Part shown: piece by piece, positions 8,932 to 19,298 of the stretch
Layout: each line of letters opens with the position of its first letter
Position numbering within the stretch: the first letter of the stretch is position 1
Origin: an uncultured bacterium
Lineage (GTDB): Bacteria; Planctomycetota; Phycisphaerae; Phycisphaerales; SM1A02
DNA length: 64,000 nt
Assembly (NCBI GenBank): GCA_903831295.1
Contig: CAIKXA010000071.1
Span: forward strand, 23,726 to 87,725
Reading direction: 5' to 3'
Made by a program: the position numbers and the translations under genes
The notes under the pieces: model-generated
What the model was told of the DNA's origin: nothing
Seen by the model: the letters and a program-made list of their open reading frames with translations, nothing else
The model's database searches: none

Positions 8932-10428
8932 ATGTTTGAAGATGCACTCAAACCACTGCCTGAAAAAGCCTTCGACTACTCAGCCGCTGTTCATTTGCTC
9001 AATCGCGCTGGTTTTGGTGGCACACCATCGCAGGCGCGCGCGCTGGCCGACATGGGATTGAACAAAGCCGTCGACCGGTTGGTGAAATACGAATCTCAAC
9101 CTGTCGAGCCGGTCAAAGCGGATCTGTTTGACAACAGCATCATGAGCCCTCAGACGGATGAGCAGCGTGAAGCGGCGCGCAAAGCCCGCCAAAACAATGA
9201 CGAGGAGGCGTTGGCCGCGCTGCAACGCGAGCGCAATCGCAAACAAGCCGAGGATCGCAAGCAAATCGCCGAACTTCAAAAGTGGTGGATCAAGCGCATG
9301 ATTGAGACCCCTCGGCCGCTCGAGGAAAAAATGACGCTGTTCTTTCATGGACATTTCGCCACGGGCTATCGCACCATTGAAGACAGCTTTCACATGTATC
9401 AGCAGAACCAACTTTTTCGAAAGTTTGCCACGGGCAACTTCGCGCAGTTGGCGCACCGGATCATTCGTGATCCAGCCATGATTAAATATTTAGACAACGA
9501 TGAGAATCAAAAGTCCAAACCCAATGAAAACCTGGCGCGCGAACTGATGGAATTGTTCACGCTCGGCGAGGGTCGGGGCTATACCGAGGACGACATTAAA
9601 GCTGGCGCGCTGGCGCTCACCGGCTACACGTTTAAAGACGACACATTTTATTTCAACAACAACAACCATGACACCTCGACCAAGAACATCATGGGCAAGA
9701 GCGGCCAATTTGATGGCGATGGTTTTTTGGATGTCATTCTGGCGCGCAATGAGTGCGCGGAATTCATGGCTGGAAAGTTGTTCAGGTTTTTTGTCAACGA
9801 CTCCTCTGGTGACTTGTCCAAAGAGCAGAAGGCGTTCATTCTGGCCATGGCCAACAAACTCCGCGCCAGCAAATATGAGCTGAAACCCCTGCTGGACGCT
9901 GTTTTTTCAAGCGCTTACTTCTACAGCGCGCAGAACCGTGGCGCCATCATCAAGAGTCCTATTCAACTTACGGTGCAAGCCGTGCGCAGTCTGCGCACTC
10001 CTGTGCGTGAACTCAGCGCCTTGGCAAGCGCCACCGATTTGATGGGACAGAATGTTTTCTTTCCGCCAAATGTCAAAGGTTGGGACGGCGGTCGCAGTTG
10101 GATCAACACCAGCACTTTGTTCATTCGCCAAAATGTGTTGGTGTATTTGCTCACTGGTCGCAAACCCGACATGTACGAATGGCAAGCCAGCGACATTCCA
10201 TTTGACGCAACGCATTTGGTGGACCACTTGCGCCAACCCGATGGCAGCGTGGACATGGCGAGCGGTATTGAATATTTGCTGCGATTTAATTTGGCGCAAT
10301 CCCCATCGCCATTGCGGCTTCAACAAGTCATGACCTTCGCCAAAAGTCGAGGCGAGCGCTTGGACAATGATCGAATCATTGCCGTGCTTGCTTTAACCAC
10401 TGCCATGCCGGAGTACCAACTGTGTTAA
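8932..10428 (+). CDS. DUF1800 domain protein
   Basis: A 498-residue member of DUF1800, a family common in planctomycetes and normally encoded directly upstream of a DUF1501 gene, as here. Family landmarks seen are HLLNRAGFGGTP near the N-terminus, EEKMTLFFHGHFAT, NENLARELMELFTLGEG.YTEDDIKAGALALTGYTF and PPNVKGWDGGRSWINTSTL. No obvious signal peptide is visible. The biochemical role is unknown. Export or processing of cell-surface material has been suggested for the pair because the DUF1501 partner usually has a Tat signal. An AGGA motif sits about 10 nt upstream of the ATG. Confidence 0.88.
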   Translation: MFEDALKPLPEKAFDYSAAVHLLNRAGFGGTPSQARALADMGLNKAVDRLVKYESQPVEPVKADLFDNSIMSPQTDEQREAARKARQNNDEEALAALQRERNRKQAEDRKQIAELQKWWIKRMIETPRPLEEKMTLFFHGHFATGYRTIEDSFHMYQQNQLFRKFATGNFAQLAHRIIRDPAMIKYLDNDENQKSKPNENLARELMELFTLGEGRGYTEDDIKAGALALTGYTFKDDTFYFNNNNHDTSTKNIMGKSGQFDGDGFLDVILARNECAEFMAGKLFRFFVNDSSGDLSKEQKAFILAMANKLRASKYELKPLLDAVFSSAYFYSAQNRGAIIKSPIQLTVQAVRSLRTPVRELSALASATDLMGQNVFFPPNVKGWDGGRSWINTSTLFIRQNVLVYLLTGRKPDMYEWQASDIPFDATHLVDHLRQPDGSVDMASGIEYLLRFNLAQSPSPLRLQQVMTFAKSRGERLDNDRIIAVLALTTAMPEYQLC

Positions 10429-10453
10429 CGCTATATTCTTTAGGAGCCCGTCA

Positions 10454-11752
10454 ATGAGTGAACACAACAATCCATATTCACGAAGATTGTTCATTCGCCA
10501 TGGCGTGGCGTTGGCCAGCATGGCCACAACTATTCCACAATTCATACAAAATTCAGCCCTTGGAATGGTGGCGCAATTGGCTGGCAATCCTGGTGGCGCC
10601 GGAATTCCTCAAGACCGCATTCTTGTTGTGGTGCAACTTGGCGGCGGAAATGACGGTCTAAACACCGTGATTCCTTTTGGAATGAGCGAGTATTACAACG
10701 CTCGGCCAACCATTGGAATTTCCGCGCCCAACGCAACGGCCAAGGGTCAGACCGGCGTCGCGTTGATGCTTGATCAACAACGCGGACTTGGATTGAATCC
10801 TTCGCTCAAGGGCTTGAAGAGTTTGTATGACGATGGAAAGCTTGCGGTGCTTCAAGGCGTTGGATATCCAAATCCAAATCGAAGCCATTTCACCAGCATG
10901 GATATTTGGCAAACCGCAACCACTGGCGCCAAGGGCAACGGCTGGATCGGCCGCTACTTTGACAACACGTGCAACGGCACGCCAATTCCAGAAGGCTCAA
11001 TCAGTATTGGACGCACCGCTCCTCTGGCGCTGAATGGCCAAGTGCAAAAACCAATTTCATTTGAGAGCGCAGAACTATTTCGCTGGCTTGGAAAAGATCT
11101 GCACAAGAGTTTGGATGATCCATATCAACAGATCAACCGCGCTGGAATTGTGCCTGAAACCACGCAGACAAGCCAGGCGGCATTTTTAATGCGCACAGCG
11201 CTTGACGCTCAACTGGGCAGCGATCGCATTCGCGCCGCGGTAGGTAAACCGTCTCTGACAACATGGCCACAATCCGAAATCGCCAATCAACTTCGCATTG
11301 TTTCCGCCCTGATTCGCGACGGAATGCCAACGCGCGTGTACTACGTTTCCCAAGGTGGCTACGACACGCATGGCGGTCAACTTGGAAGCCACGGCCGCGC
11401 GTTGCAACAAGTGGGCGACGCCTTGGCCGCGTTCCAAAAGGAATTGGTGGCGCAACACGCAGAGGACCGTGTGATCTCCATGGTGTTCAGCGAATTTGGC
11501 CGACGCGTGAAACAAAATGCAAGTGGCGGAACCGATCACGGAACTGCGGCGCCCATGTTTGTGATTGGATCCAAGGTGAAAGCGGGCGTGCACGGTGATC
11601 ATCCAAGCCTCACGGACCTTGATCAAGGCGACTTAAAATTCAAACAGGATTTCCGTGGTGTCTACGCCAACATTTTAGACGAGTGGCTCAATGCGCCAAG
11701 CGCCAAGATTTTAGGTGGAACATTCGCCAAAAGTTCCATCATCAAGGCGTGA
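10454..11752 (+). CDS. DUF1501 domain protein with Tat signal
   Basis: A 432-residue protein starting with a twin-arginine motif (SRRLFIRHGVALASM), so it is probably exported folded. The body has the alkaline-phosphatase-like landmarks of DUF1501: VVQLGGGNDGLNTVIPFG, NRSHFTSMDIWQTA, YYVSQGGYDTHGGQ, VFSEFGRRVKQNASGGTDHGTAAPMFVIG. A strong SD (AGGAG) precedes the ATG, and the DUF1800 gene ends 25 bp upstream, so the two form an operon. The gene stops exactly one base before the convergent helicase gene ends. Confidence 0.9.
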   Translation: MSEHNNPYSRRLFIRHGVALASMATTIPQFIQNSALGMVAQLAGNPGGAGIPQDRILVVVQLGGGNDGLNTVIPFGMSEYYNARPTIGISAPNATAKGQTGVALMLDQQRGLGLNPSLKGLKSLYDDGKLAVLQGVGYPNPNRSHFTSMDIWQTATTGAKGNGWIGRYFDNTCNGTPIPEGSISIGRTAPLALNGQVQKPISFESAELFRWLGKDLHKSLDDPYQQINRAGIVPETTQTSQAAFLMRTALDAQLGSDRIRAAVGKPSLTTWPQSEIANQLRIVSALIRDGMPTRVYYVSQGGYDTHGGQLGSHGRALQQVGDALAAFQKELVAQHAEDRVISMVFSEFGRRVKQNASGGTDHGTAAPMFVIGSKVKAGVHGDHPSLTDLDQGDLKFKQDFRGVYANILDEWLNAPSAKILGGTFAKSSIIKA

Positions 11753-13780
11753 TCACTCGTCAAAACTCGGCGGATCAATTCCCTCGCCCTCGTCAATTTC
11801 AGGGATCACGCCTTCGGGCAACGCCTTCAGAAACGCGCGGCCGTAATTCTTTTTTGCGATGCGAGAATCCAACACAACCACGCGCCCTGAATCTTGGCTC
11901 GAGCGAATCAAGCGCCCAAAACCCTGTCGAAACCGCAGAATTGCGCGAGGAAGTTGATCGTCGCGAAATGAATCGCCGCCCTCGCTAGACAACTTTTCAC
12001 CGCGCGCCTTGGTGAGCGGCTTGTCTGGACTTTCAAATGGAAGCCGCGTGATGATCACGTTGCGCAAACCATCGCCGCGCACATCAACGCCCTGCCAAAA
12101 ACTACTGACTCCAAAGAGAACGCTGCGTGAATCTTCTTTGAATCGATCCAGCATGATGTTTCGCGGCATGCCGCGGTTCTGCACGAAGAACGGATGCCCG
12201 TCGCGCGCGAGATCAGATTCAACCACGCGCGCCACGCGCTCCATGGTCGCCAAACTTGTGAACAACACAAACGCACCGCCATCAGTCTCACGCACATGTC
12301 GCAAAATTCGATTGGCCAGCGCGGCCTCAAAATTTTGATCGGTTGGATCGGGCATCGTGGCGTCAATGATAAATTTCACTTGGCGAGCAAGATCAAACGG
12401 ACTTCCAAGTTGCACGGTCTTGGCGTCATCGCAACCTAGGCGCCGCGACGCAAGCGAGAAGTCGTTCAAGCTGGTCGCCAGCGTGGCGCTAGTGAGTACC
12501 ACGGAAATGTTCTTTGAGAACAGTTGCTCGCGCAACAGCGGCGACACATCCACCGCGGCCGCTTGAAGCGACACCGCCGCGCGCGCGCTGCGTTTATTTT
12601 TCCGTCCGCCTTCAATCCAGTACACGCAACCAGGAATATTTTGCGCCACCAATGATTGACTGGCCAGCGCGAACGCATCCGCGCGTTCGGCGAACGCATT
12701 CAGTTCAAATTGATCTGCTTCCTCAGCGGATTCCCGCAAAAAACGCAGCATTCCTGCCAAGTTTTTCATGGGCTCGCTCAACGAATCCACCACCGCGTTT
12801 GCGCCAATCACCCGCTGCTCGCCCGCGGACTCTGGATCGGACGATCCATTTTTTGACAAGTGCCAAAGATCGTTGAACAACCCCTCCGCGGCTTGCTCGC
12901 ATAACTCCACGCAACGCACCGCCTGCTCGATGCGCTCCAAGCCAGCCTTGGCCAAACGCAACTGTGGCAAGTAGCCCTTGCCGCTGTTGGAAACCAGCGT
13001 GCGTAGAAAATGTTTCACGCCGCTCTCGGATAAACGCGACCCAAAATTTTCGCTCGCCACGGTTTCTATTTCATGCGCCTCATCCAAGATCACATGCGTG
13101 TAGTCGGGAAGAAACCCGCGCCCACGCGAGCGCATTGCCAAGTCACTGAAGAACAACGCGTGATTGCAAACCAAAATATCCGCGTTCTCCATGCGCCGTC
13201 GCGCCGACTGATAGAAACACTTGTCATATGTTGGACAACGTTTGCCCATGCAATTGTGAGTGTCGCTTTGCACTTGCTCCCAAATTGTTTCTGGCCGAAG
13301 CACTGGCAGCGACGACAACGTTCCGTCACGCGTTTCTATGGCCCAGTCCTCCACGGCGTGCAATAGATGGCGCTCTTCCTCGTCGGGAAAGAGTCGCTCC
13401 TGGCGCTCGCTTGCCAAACGCAAGCGCCGCAAACTGACGTAATTTCCGCGTCCTTTGGCTAAGACCGCGCTGAACTCGTGGCTGGAAGCGGCGCGCAACA
13501 ACGGCAAATCTTTTTCAATCAACTGCTCCTGCAAACTGATGGTGTTGGTTGAAATGATCACGCGCTCCTTGGCTTCCACCGCGCGAGCGATGGCAGGAAT
13601 GAGATACGCGAAACTTTTTCCAACGCCTGTTCCCGCCTCCACCAAAAGCCGTCCGCGCTTGGCCAGCGTCTCCTCCACCAATTTGGCCATCTCCACTTGC
13701 TGGGGACGCATTTCAAAACCAACCAAGCGCCGCGCCAGCGGGCCATCCTCACACAACATGGATTCAGCGTGCAATGTCAT
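11753..13780 (-). CDS. DinG/XPD-type ATP-dependent DNA helicase with iron-sulfur cluster
   Basis: A 675-residue superfamily 2 helicase of the Rad3/XPD/DinG type, 5'-3' DNA unwinding. The Walker A motif is EAGTGVGKS and the Walker B box is VILDEAHEIE. Between them lie the four 4Fe-4S cysteines (CMGKRCPTYDKC and the later LVCNH). Helicase motifs V/VI are near the C-terminus (FGVSSFWQGVDVRGDG and QGFGRLIRSSQDSGRV). It is the last gene of the mrdA-rodA-rsmG operon, 9 bp after rsmG. The symbol dinG is plausible, but orthology to E. coli DinG rather than YoaA is not settled. Confidence 0.9.
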   Translation of the reverse strand: MTLHAESMLCEDGPLARRLVGFEMRPQQVEMAKLVEETLAKRGRLLVEAGTGVGKSFAYLIPAIARAVEAKERVIISTNTISLQEQLIEKDLPLLRAASSHEFSAVLAKGRGNYVSLRRLRLASERQERLFPDEEERHLLHAVEDWAIETRDGTLSSLPVLRPETIWEQVQSDTHNCMGKRCPTYDKCFYQSARRRMENADILVCNHALFFSDLAMRSRGRGFLPDYTHVILDEAHEIETVASENFGSRLSESGVKHFLRTLVSNSGKGYLPQLRLAKAGLERIEQAVRCVELCEQAAEGLFNDLWHLSKNGSSDPESAGEQRVIGANAVVDSLSEPMKNLAGMLRFLRESAEEADQFELNAFAERADAFALASQSLVAQNIPGCVYWIEGGRKNKRSARAAVSLQAAAVDVSPLLREQLFSKNISVVLTSATLATSLNDFSLASRRLGCDDAKTVQLGSPFDLARQVKFIIDATMPDPTDQNFEAALANRILRHVRETDGGAFVLFTSLATMERVARVVESDLARDGHPFFVQNRGMPRNIMLDRFKEDSRSVLFGVSSFWQGVDVRGDGLRNVIITRLPFESPDKPLTKARGEKLSSEGGDSFRDDQLPRAILRFRQGFGRLIRSSQDSGRVVVLDSRIAKKNYGRAFLKALPEGVIPEIDEGEGIDPPSFDE

Positions 13781-13789
13781 TGAAAAGTT

Positions 13790-14542
13790 CTAGTCTTGTT
13801 GCGAATCGGAGTCATTGGGTGCCACAATTCCAAGCGGCTTGCGTGAAGGCAGACCTTGATCGCGCGGATACAACCGCGAAGTCTTGGCCACTTTCACAAC
13901 CGCCACAATCGTTCCCGTTGGAGTGCGGGTGGTTGTGTCTACCTTAGCGTGCAATAATTCAAGGGCTCTTTGCGCCGCCTCTATTTCTTGCGGCGCACGC
14001 TCGCCTTTGATGGCAAGCAACACGCCATCCACTTTCAAAAGAGGAACCGCCAGTTCAATGATCGACGCCAATTGACCAACCGCGCGACAAGTGACCGCGT
14101 CTAGGGCCTCGCGCTCCGGGCTACGGAACGCGGAAGCGTCCTCTATGCGCGCCTGCATAACCGACACATTTGACAAGCCAAGCAACTCAATGGCCTCTGA
14201 CAGAAATCGAGCCTTTTTTCCTGTGCTTTCGATCAAAGTGAAGGACACATTGGGCATGGCGATGGCGAGTGGAATGCCCGGCAAGCCGCCGCCCGAACCA
14301 ATGTCGGCAACATTCTTGGCGTCTAGAGCCGCAAGAAATGGCAGCAGCGAAAGACTGTCCGCGATGTGCTTCACCCACGCCTCGGCAGGATCCTTGATGG
14401 CGGTCAAATTAAATTGCTGATTCACCAAGAGCAAGTGGGACAAGAATGTCGCCAACTTGTCCTCGTCGCCGTGATCCAATTCGATCGATTGCGATTTCAA
14501 CATCTCATAAAAAAGTGGCGGCGGAGCAGAGACCCTATTCAA
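13790..14542 (-). CDS. rsmG: 16S rRNA (guanine527-N7)-methyltransferase RsmG (GidB)
   Basis: Methylates G527 of 16S rRNA using S-adenosylmethionine. The protein is 250 residues. The SAM motif is ADIGSGGGLPGIPLAIAMPN, preceded by the family segment KDPAEAWVKHIADSLSLLPF and followed by VTCRAVGQL. The start overlaps the rodA stop by 4 bp (ATGA), so translation is coupled. The C-terminal tail (about 35 residues, charged) is not conserved in the family as I know it. Confidence 0.93.
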   Translation of the reverse strand: MNRVSAPPPLFYEMLKSQSIELDHGDEDKLATFLSHLLLVNQQFNLTAIKDPAEAWVKHIADSLSLLPFLAALDAKNVADIGSGGGLPGIPLAIAMPNVSFTLIESTGKKARFLSEAIELLGLSNVSVMQARIEDASAFRSPEREALDAVTCRAVGQLASIIELAVPLLKVDGVLLAIKGERAPQEIEAAQRALELLHAKVDTTTRTPTGTIVAVVKVAKTSRLYPRDQGLPSRKPLGIVAPNDSDSQQD

Positions 14543-15726
14543 CGAACACCTCCTAGGCTTTCCAAGTTGCGTGGTTTACGAAGTCCAAGTCCAAAAATAA
14601 TTCCGGTGGCAAGCCAACCTGACACCATGCTTGAGCCACCGTAACTCACAAATGGCAGAGTGATGCCGGTCACCGGCAAAACGCCAAGCGTCATTCCAGT
14701 GTTGATGGCGATTTGCGTGAACACGATTGCGGCGATTCCTGTGGCGATGAGCCGCGAGAACGGGTCGCGGGTGGAGAGCGCGCAAATCACCGCGCCGCCG
14801 GCGTACAGAAGTCCCAAGCTCCAAGTCCCAAGGCCGCCAACAAATCCCCATCGACAACAAATCACGGCGAAGATCATGTCGTTGTGCTCCTCGGGCAAAT
14901 GATTGTTGCGCACCAAAGCCTCGGCGTGATCGCGATCGTTGCCCCAAACTCCACCGGCGCCAACCAACGTCATGGCGCGGTCCGCCTGAAATCCAATATC
15001 ACGCGCATAGCGATCATCGCCGCGAAACTGGGCAAATAGCGCGTCAACACGCTCGCGTTGATGCGGCCGCAAAATTGGATACGTGATAGGCGCGATCACC
15101 AAGACGCTCAGGATAAGCGTGGCGATATGTTTTTTTCTTGCGCCCGCAACCAGAAGCATGGCGAGCACTGGTGGAATAAACAACATGGCCGTTCCTAGAT
15201 CGGGCTCTATAAGTATGAGCAAAATGAGCGGCGCCGCGATAAAAAATGGAGCGAAAAATCCGCGCCAACGTGCGATCGTTGGAGGCCGGCGCAGCCAACG
15301 CGCCAGCACCAACACCAACGCAAGTTTGGCGATCTCGCTTGGTTGAAATTCAAACACGCCCAAATTAATCCAACGACGCGCGCCGTTCTTTGGCCGCACC
15401 AACCAATCCGGCGTTCCTGGAATCAACACAAATACCAACAAGATAATTGAGATAACGTAAAGAGCCCACGCGCTTCGACTGAGCAACTTGTGGTCAGGCA
15501 AGCATGCCGCCGCGGCGGCGACCATGCCAAGCAACGCGTACACAATTTGCCGCTTGGCCAAGCTGGGCTCGGTGATCGAAATGATGTAACTGCCAACTAA
15601 ACTTAATCCCACCGCCGCCACCACCATGATCCAACCCGGATTGAACCCAGCAAGTCCACCTGGACCAACCGCGCGACCGCCGGTGTAACCAAGTGGTGGG
15701 GAAACCGCGCTCATGCTGCTGCTCAA
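14539..15726 (-). CDS. rodA: Rod shape-determining glycosyltransferase RodA (SEDS family)
   Basis: SEDS-family peptidoglycan polymerase of the elongation complex, polymerising lipid II together with its partner PBP2. The protein is 395 residues with about ten membrane helices. Diagnostic segments are NGARRWINLGVFEFQPSEIAKLALVLVLA, LIEPDLGTAML and GITLPFVSYGGSSM. The start overlaps the stop of the upstream PBP2 gene by 4 bp, and the stop overlaps rsmG by 4 bp, a tightly coupled operon. Position next to PBP2 favours RodA over FtsW. Confidence 0.94.
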   Translation of the reverse strand: MSSSMSAVSPPLGYTGGRAVGPGGLAGFNPGWIMVVAAVGLSLVGSYIISITEPSLAKRQIVYALLGMVAAAAACLPDHKLLSRSAWALYVISIILLVFVLIPGTPDWLVRPKNGARRWINLGVFEFQPSEIAKLALVLVLARWLRRPPTIARWRGFFAPFFIAAPLILLILIEPDLGTAMLFIPPVLAMLLVAGARKKHIATLILSVLVIAPITYPILRPHQRERVDALFAQFRGDDRYARDIGFQADRAMTLVGAGGVWGNDRDHAEALVRNNHLPEEHNDMIFAVICCRWGFVGGLGTWSLGLLYAGGAVICALSTRDPFSRLIATGIAAIVFTQIAINTGMTLGVLPVTGITLPFVSYGGSSMVSGWLATGIIFGLGLRKPRNLESLGGVR

Positions 15727-18104
15727 CCTTCGCTCGCTTCTGGTTCGGGTGGTTGCGGATCCGAGGAGGGAGAAAATATATCAAAATCGCTATTTTTATC
15801 AGGGTTTTTTGAGTTGAATGTTTCCTGCAAATATCCCTCGTCTAGCAACGCCTGCACAATTTGCTTGGCGATCGGACCCGCCGCCTTGCCTCCACTGCCA
15901 CCGCGATCAACAAGCACCGCGATAGCGTACTTTGGCTTCTCGCCTTTTTCTCCTGCAAGACCCACGAACCAAGCGTGGTCAATTCCCTTCAACGAACGAT
16001 CAGACTTCCCATCGCCATTGTCGTCCAGTGGAAGTGGCGGCGCTTGGGCAGTTCCAGTTTTTCCGCGCACAGTGATGCCGGGAATTGAAATAATTGGTTC
16101 TTGCGTGCCATCACCATATTTAATGTGGTGACCGGTTCCATGCTTCTCCTGCACGGATTGCCGCAATCCTTCAAGCGCGCGGCGACACGCTTCGGCGGGC
16201 ATATCTATCGTGCCCGTTCTACGATCGGGTGGCAACGCTGCAACATCGCTGATGATTCGAGCGTCACGAATTTCACCGCCGCGCGCGAGCGTTGCAAACG
16301 CATTTGCGGCTTGCAATGGCGTCCATGCGATCGGCCCTTGACCGATGCCCATGATGATGGGTGTGAACAAGTCGTGTCGCGATTCAATATTTAAAAGTTG
16401 CTCCTCATTTGGAATCATGCCGATGCTTTCGCCACCCGGCAAGCGCTGCGACGCGGGCAGCGGTCCTTGCAAACCGGTTCCCAATGTCATGCCAACGCCC
16501 AAACTTCGATAGCAATCCACAAGCGATCGCAAGCCATATTTGTGCGCCACTGTGTAGAAGAAAATGTTGCAAGAACGGCTGATTGCGTCCTCAACAGAGA
16601 GTGGTCCACCCGTCTGTTCAGTATGGTTGGTCATGCCATATTGCGGTCGGTAAATCCAACAACGCGCGCGATCCGTGTACTCGGAAAAATAATGTCCCTT
16701 GCATTCCACCGCGCCGGCGAGCGGAAATTTTCCAGCGCCGACCGCGCACACATACACCAATGGTTTCACAACCGAGCCTGGTGGATACACGCCCTCGGTG
16801 GCGCGATTCACGCCAGGCTGCAATCGAAAAACATCGCTTGGTGACATCCCCTGCGCGTCGGCCAAGGTGGGCCAACTTCCAAGCGCCAAGACGTCGCCAC
16901 TTTCCACTTCAACAATCACCGCCGCGCTTGCCAATGGCGTTCCAAGCGGCAATCCACCCTCGCCACCATGATGCCACTCTTGAACCCTGGTCAAACCAAA
17001 CTCTGGATTTAAAATCGCCTGCACGCGCGCCTGCAATTCAATGTCAATGGTCAACTTTAATTTTTTCCCATCCACGCGCTCCACTCGTTCACTCTCTCCG
17101 CTATCAAGGCGCAATTGAAGTTGACCACGCTTGCCACGCAACCAATCTTCATACACGGCTTCAAGTCCGCGCCCTCCAACAAGATCCGGACCAGGTCGAT
17201 ATCCGCCGGGATCAATTGTTCCATCACTCCTGACAAACGGACGCCGCGCCAAGTCCTCGGCCCAGGTCTCCTCACGAATTGTTCCCAGCACGTGGTCAAA
17301 AACTCCACGCACATGAATGTTGGTATCACCAGCATTTTGTAGTGGTTTTGGGAGGGTTTTTCTGCTCAAGCGAACATCCGCGGATTCCCAAGGCCGAACT
17401 CGTCGCGACGCGTCGATGACTTCGATCGAATCTGGAAACTCGTCGGCCACTTTGCGCATGGCGGACGCCGACTCATCTGAAACATCACGCGCCACAACGT
17501 GCGAAGTTTTTTGCTCGCGAATTGGCTCCGCGTGAAATGAGTCGCCTGGATCATGTCCCAACTTCGCGGCGAGTGCTTCGCGTTGTTTGCTCCATATTCC
17601 CTCGGCGCGCTTTTGCACTTGCGCGCGGATGGTCTCCATTTGCTCGTCGATTTGGGCGCGCGAAATCTTGCAGTGGAACGCGACTTGTTCAAGCAGTTCG
17701 TTGCGCGCTTCTTCCTCGCGCAACAGGCACAACTCCACGGTTGAATCACGCGCCTCGCGCGAAAGACGGCCCCACATGGAACGCCCGTACAGTTTTCGAG
17801 CCGTACGTTTGGCGCGATCCCGAACCCACGATCCATCGATCACTGAATAATCAAGCGCGACATCCCACGCCGGAATATCTTTGGCGATCACTCGTCCAAG
17901 ACGATCCACAATGTCACCGCGCACCGTGGAAAGCCAAACAGTTCGATCCAACCGTTGCTCGGCTTCTTGACGCAACTCCACGCCATCAACCACGGTCAAT
18001 TGCCACAAGCGCGCGGCCAAACCAGTTGTGGCCAATAGCGCCAACGCTCCCAAGAAAATCAATCTCTTGCGGGCTCTTGCGGTGGGACGATCATGCGACG
18101 ACAT
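15723..18104 (-). CDS. mrdA: Penicillin-binding protein 2 (transpeptidase, elongasome)
   Basis: Class B PBP that cross-links peptidoglycan in side-wall growth. It has an N-terminal membrane anchor (KRLIFLGALALLATTGLAARLWQLTVV) and the three active-site motifs of the transpeptidase domain: SVVK (in PPGSVVKPL), SCN (in ISRSCNIFF) and KTG (in VRGKTGTAQ). At 793 residues it is longer than typical PBP2 (about 630). The extra length lies mainly between the anchor and the dimerisation region as a charged, helical segment (about residues 85-230). A TACGCT -10 box sits six bases before the ATG and no SD is present, so the operon mRNA is likely leaderless. Confidence 0.93.
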   Translation of the reverse strand: MSSHDRPTARARKRLIFLGALALLATTGLAARLWQLTVVDGVELRQEAEQRLDRTVWLSTVRGDIVDRLGRVIAKDIPAWDVALDYSVIDGSWVRDRAKRTARKLYGRSMWGRLSREARDSTVELCLLREEEARNELLEQVAFHCKISRAQIDEQMETIRAQVQKRAEGIWSKQREALAAKLGHDPGDSFHAEPIREQKTSHVVARDVSDESASAMRKVADEFPDSIEVIDASRRVRPWESADVRLSRKTLPKPLQNAGDTNIHVRGVFDHVLGTIREETWAEDLARRPFVRSDGTIDPGGYRPGPDLVGGRGLEAVYEDWLRGKRGQLQLRLDSGESERVERVDGKKLKLTIDIELQARVQAILNPEFGLTRVQEWHHGGEGGLPLGTPLASAAVIVEVESGDVLALGSWPTLADAQGMSPSDVFRLQPGVNRATEGVYPPGSVVKPLVYVCAVGAGKFPLAGAVECKGHYFSEYTDRARCWIYRPQYGMTNHTEQTGGPLSVEDAISRSCNIFFYTVAHKYGLRSLVDCYRSLGVGMTLGTGLQGPLPASQRLPGGESIGMIPNEEQLLNIESRHDLFTPIIMGIGQGPIAWTPLQAANAFATLARGGEIRDARIISDVAALPPDRRTGTIDMPAEACRRALEGLRQSVQEKHGTGHHIKYGDGTQEPIISIPGITVRGKTGTAQAPPLPLDDNGDGKSDRSLKGIDHAWFVGLAGEKGEKPKYAIAVLVDRGGSGGKAAGPIAKQIVQALLDEGYLQETFNSKNPDKNSDFDIFSPSSDPQPPEPEASEG

Positions 18105-18110
18105 CGCCCA

Positions 18111-18116
18111 AGCGTA
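18111..18116 (-). promoter_or_regulatory. -10 element of the mrdA operon
   Basis: TACGCT on the minus strand, followed by six bases (TGGGCG) and the ATG of mrdA. The spacing predicts initiation at the start codon. Confidence 0.45.
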
Positions 18117-18188
18117 ACGCCTCGGCGACAGGATTCGCCGCTACTATGTTCCCCCCGCTCGTGAAATTTTAAACACAGGAGTTGCGAT

Positions 18189-19277
18189 ATGGAATGCGGC
18201 ATCGTTGGATTACCAAATGTTGGCAAGAGCACGCTCTTCAACGCCCTCACCGCGGCCGGAATTGAGGCCGCCAACTATCCCTTCTGCACCATCGAGCCGA
18301 ATGTGGGTGTGGTCAATGTGCCCGATGATCGCCTTCCCATCATCGCCAAGAAAATCCAAAGCGAGAAAATCATTCCGGCTTCTGTACGCATTGTTGATAT
18401 CGCCGGCTTGGTGCGCGGCGCCAGCGAGGGCCAAGGACTGGGCAACAAATTTCTGAGCCACATTCGCGAGGTCGACGCCATTCTGCACGTGGTGCGTTGC
18501 TTTGAGGACCCGGATGTGATGCACGTGGACGGCAAGCCCGATCCGATCCGCGACATTGAAACGATCGACACCGAATTGGCGTTGGCGGATTTGGGCGTTG
18601 TGGAATCCAGCTTGGAGCGTTTGCGCCGTACCGCCCGCGGTGGCGACAAGGACGCGATCGCGCGCGTGGCTTATTTGGAAAAAGCTTTCATTTTGCTGGC
18701 CAAAGGCGATCCGTTGCGCGGTGGTGATTTCACCGCCGAAGAGCGCACACTGGGACGCGGACTGGGCTTGATTACCGCGAAGCCCGTGTTATATGTGGCC
18801 AATGTTGACGAGAACGATTTGAATGGCGAGTGCGACATGGTGAAGCGCGTTCTTGCGCGCGCCAAAGTTGAGGGCGGGCAAGTGATTTGCGTTTGCGCCA
18901 AAATTGAAAGCGAACTTTCAGAGCTACCCGACGCCGACCGTGCGGAAATGTTGGCGAGCCTTGGCATGCATCAACCCGCGCTTGCCACTGTGGCGCGCGC
19001 CGCATACGACTTGCTGGGTTTGCAAAGTTATTTCACCGCTGGCCCCAAGGAAATTCGCGCGTGGACCATTCACCGCGGCTTCACCGCTCCGCAAAGCGCC
19101 GGCGTGATCCACACCGACTTTGAGAAGGGCTTCATCCGCGCCGAGTGCTACTTGGTGAAGGACTTGGAGCAATTTGGAACAGAGAAGGCAATTCGCGACG
19201 CGGGCAAGATGCGCAGCGAGGGACGCAACTACGTCATGCAAGATGGAGACGTGGTGCACTTTCTGTTCAATGTGTGA
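18189..19277 (+). CDS. ychF: Redox-regulated ATPase/GTPase YchF (OLA1 family)
   Basis: A 362-residue translation-associated P-loop NTPase. The P-loop is [12 protein letters not shown] and switch II is [10 protein letters not shown]. The base-specificity motif is NVDE instead of the NKxD of other GTPases, as in the ATP-preferring YchF family. The C-terminal TGS domain is clear ([29 protein letters not shown]). It has a good SD (AGGAG, 7 nt from the ATG) and a separate promoter region with TACTAT at 18143, divergent from mrdA. An intrinsic terminator follows. Confidence 0.96.
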   Translation: MECGIVGLPNVGKSTLFNALTAAGIEAANYPFCTIEPNVGVVNVPDDRLPIIAKKIQSEKIIPASVRIVDIAGLVRGASEGQGLGNKFLSHIREVDAILHVVRCFEDPDVMHVDGKPDPIRDIETIDTELALADLGVVESSLERLRRTARGGDKDAIARVAYLEKAFILLAKGDPLRGGDFTAEERTLGRGLGLITAKPVLYVANVDENDLNGECDMVKRVLARAKVEGGQVICVCAKIESELSELPDADRAEMLASLGMHQPALATVARAAYDLLGLQSYFTAGPKEIRAWTIHRGFTAPQSAGVIHTDFEKGFIRAECYLVKDLEQFGTEKAIRDAGKMRSEGRNYVMQDGDVVHFLFNV

Positions 19278-19298
19278 TCGCCTGAATATTTTGAATTG

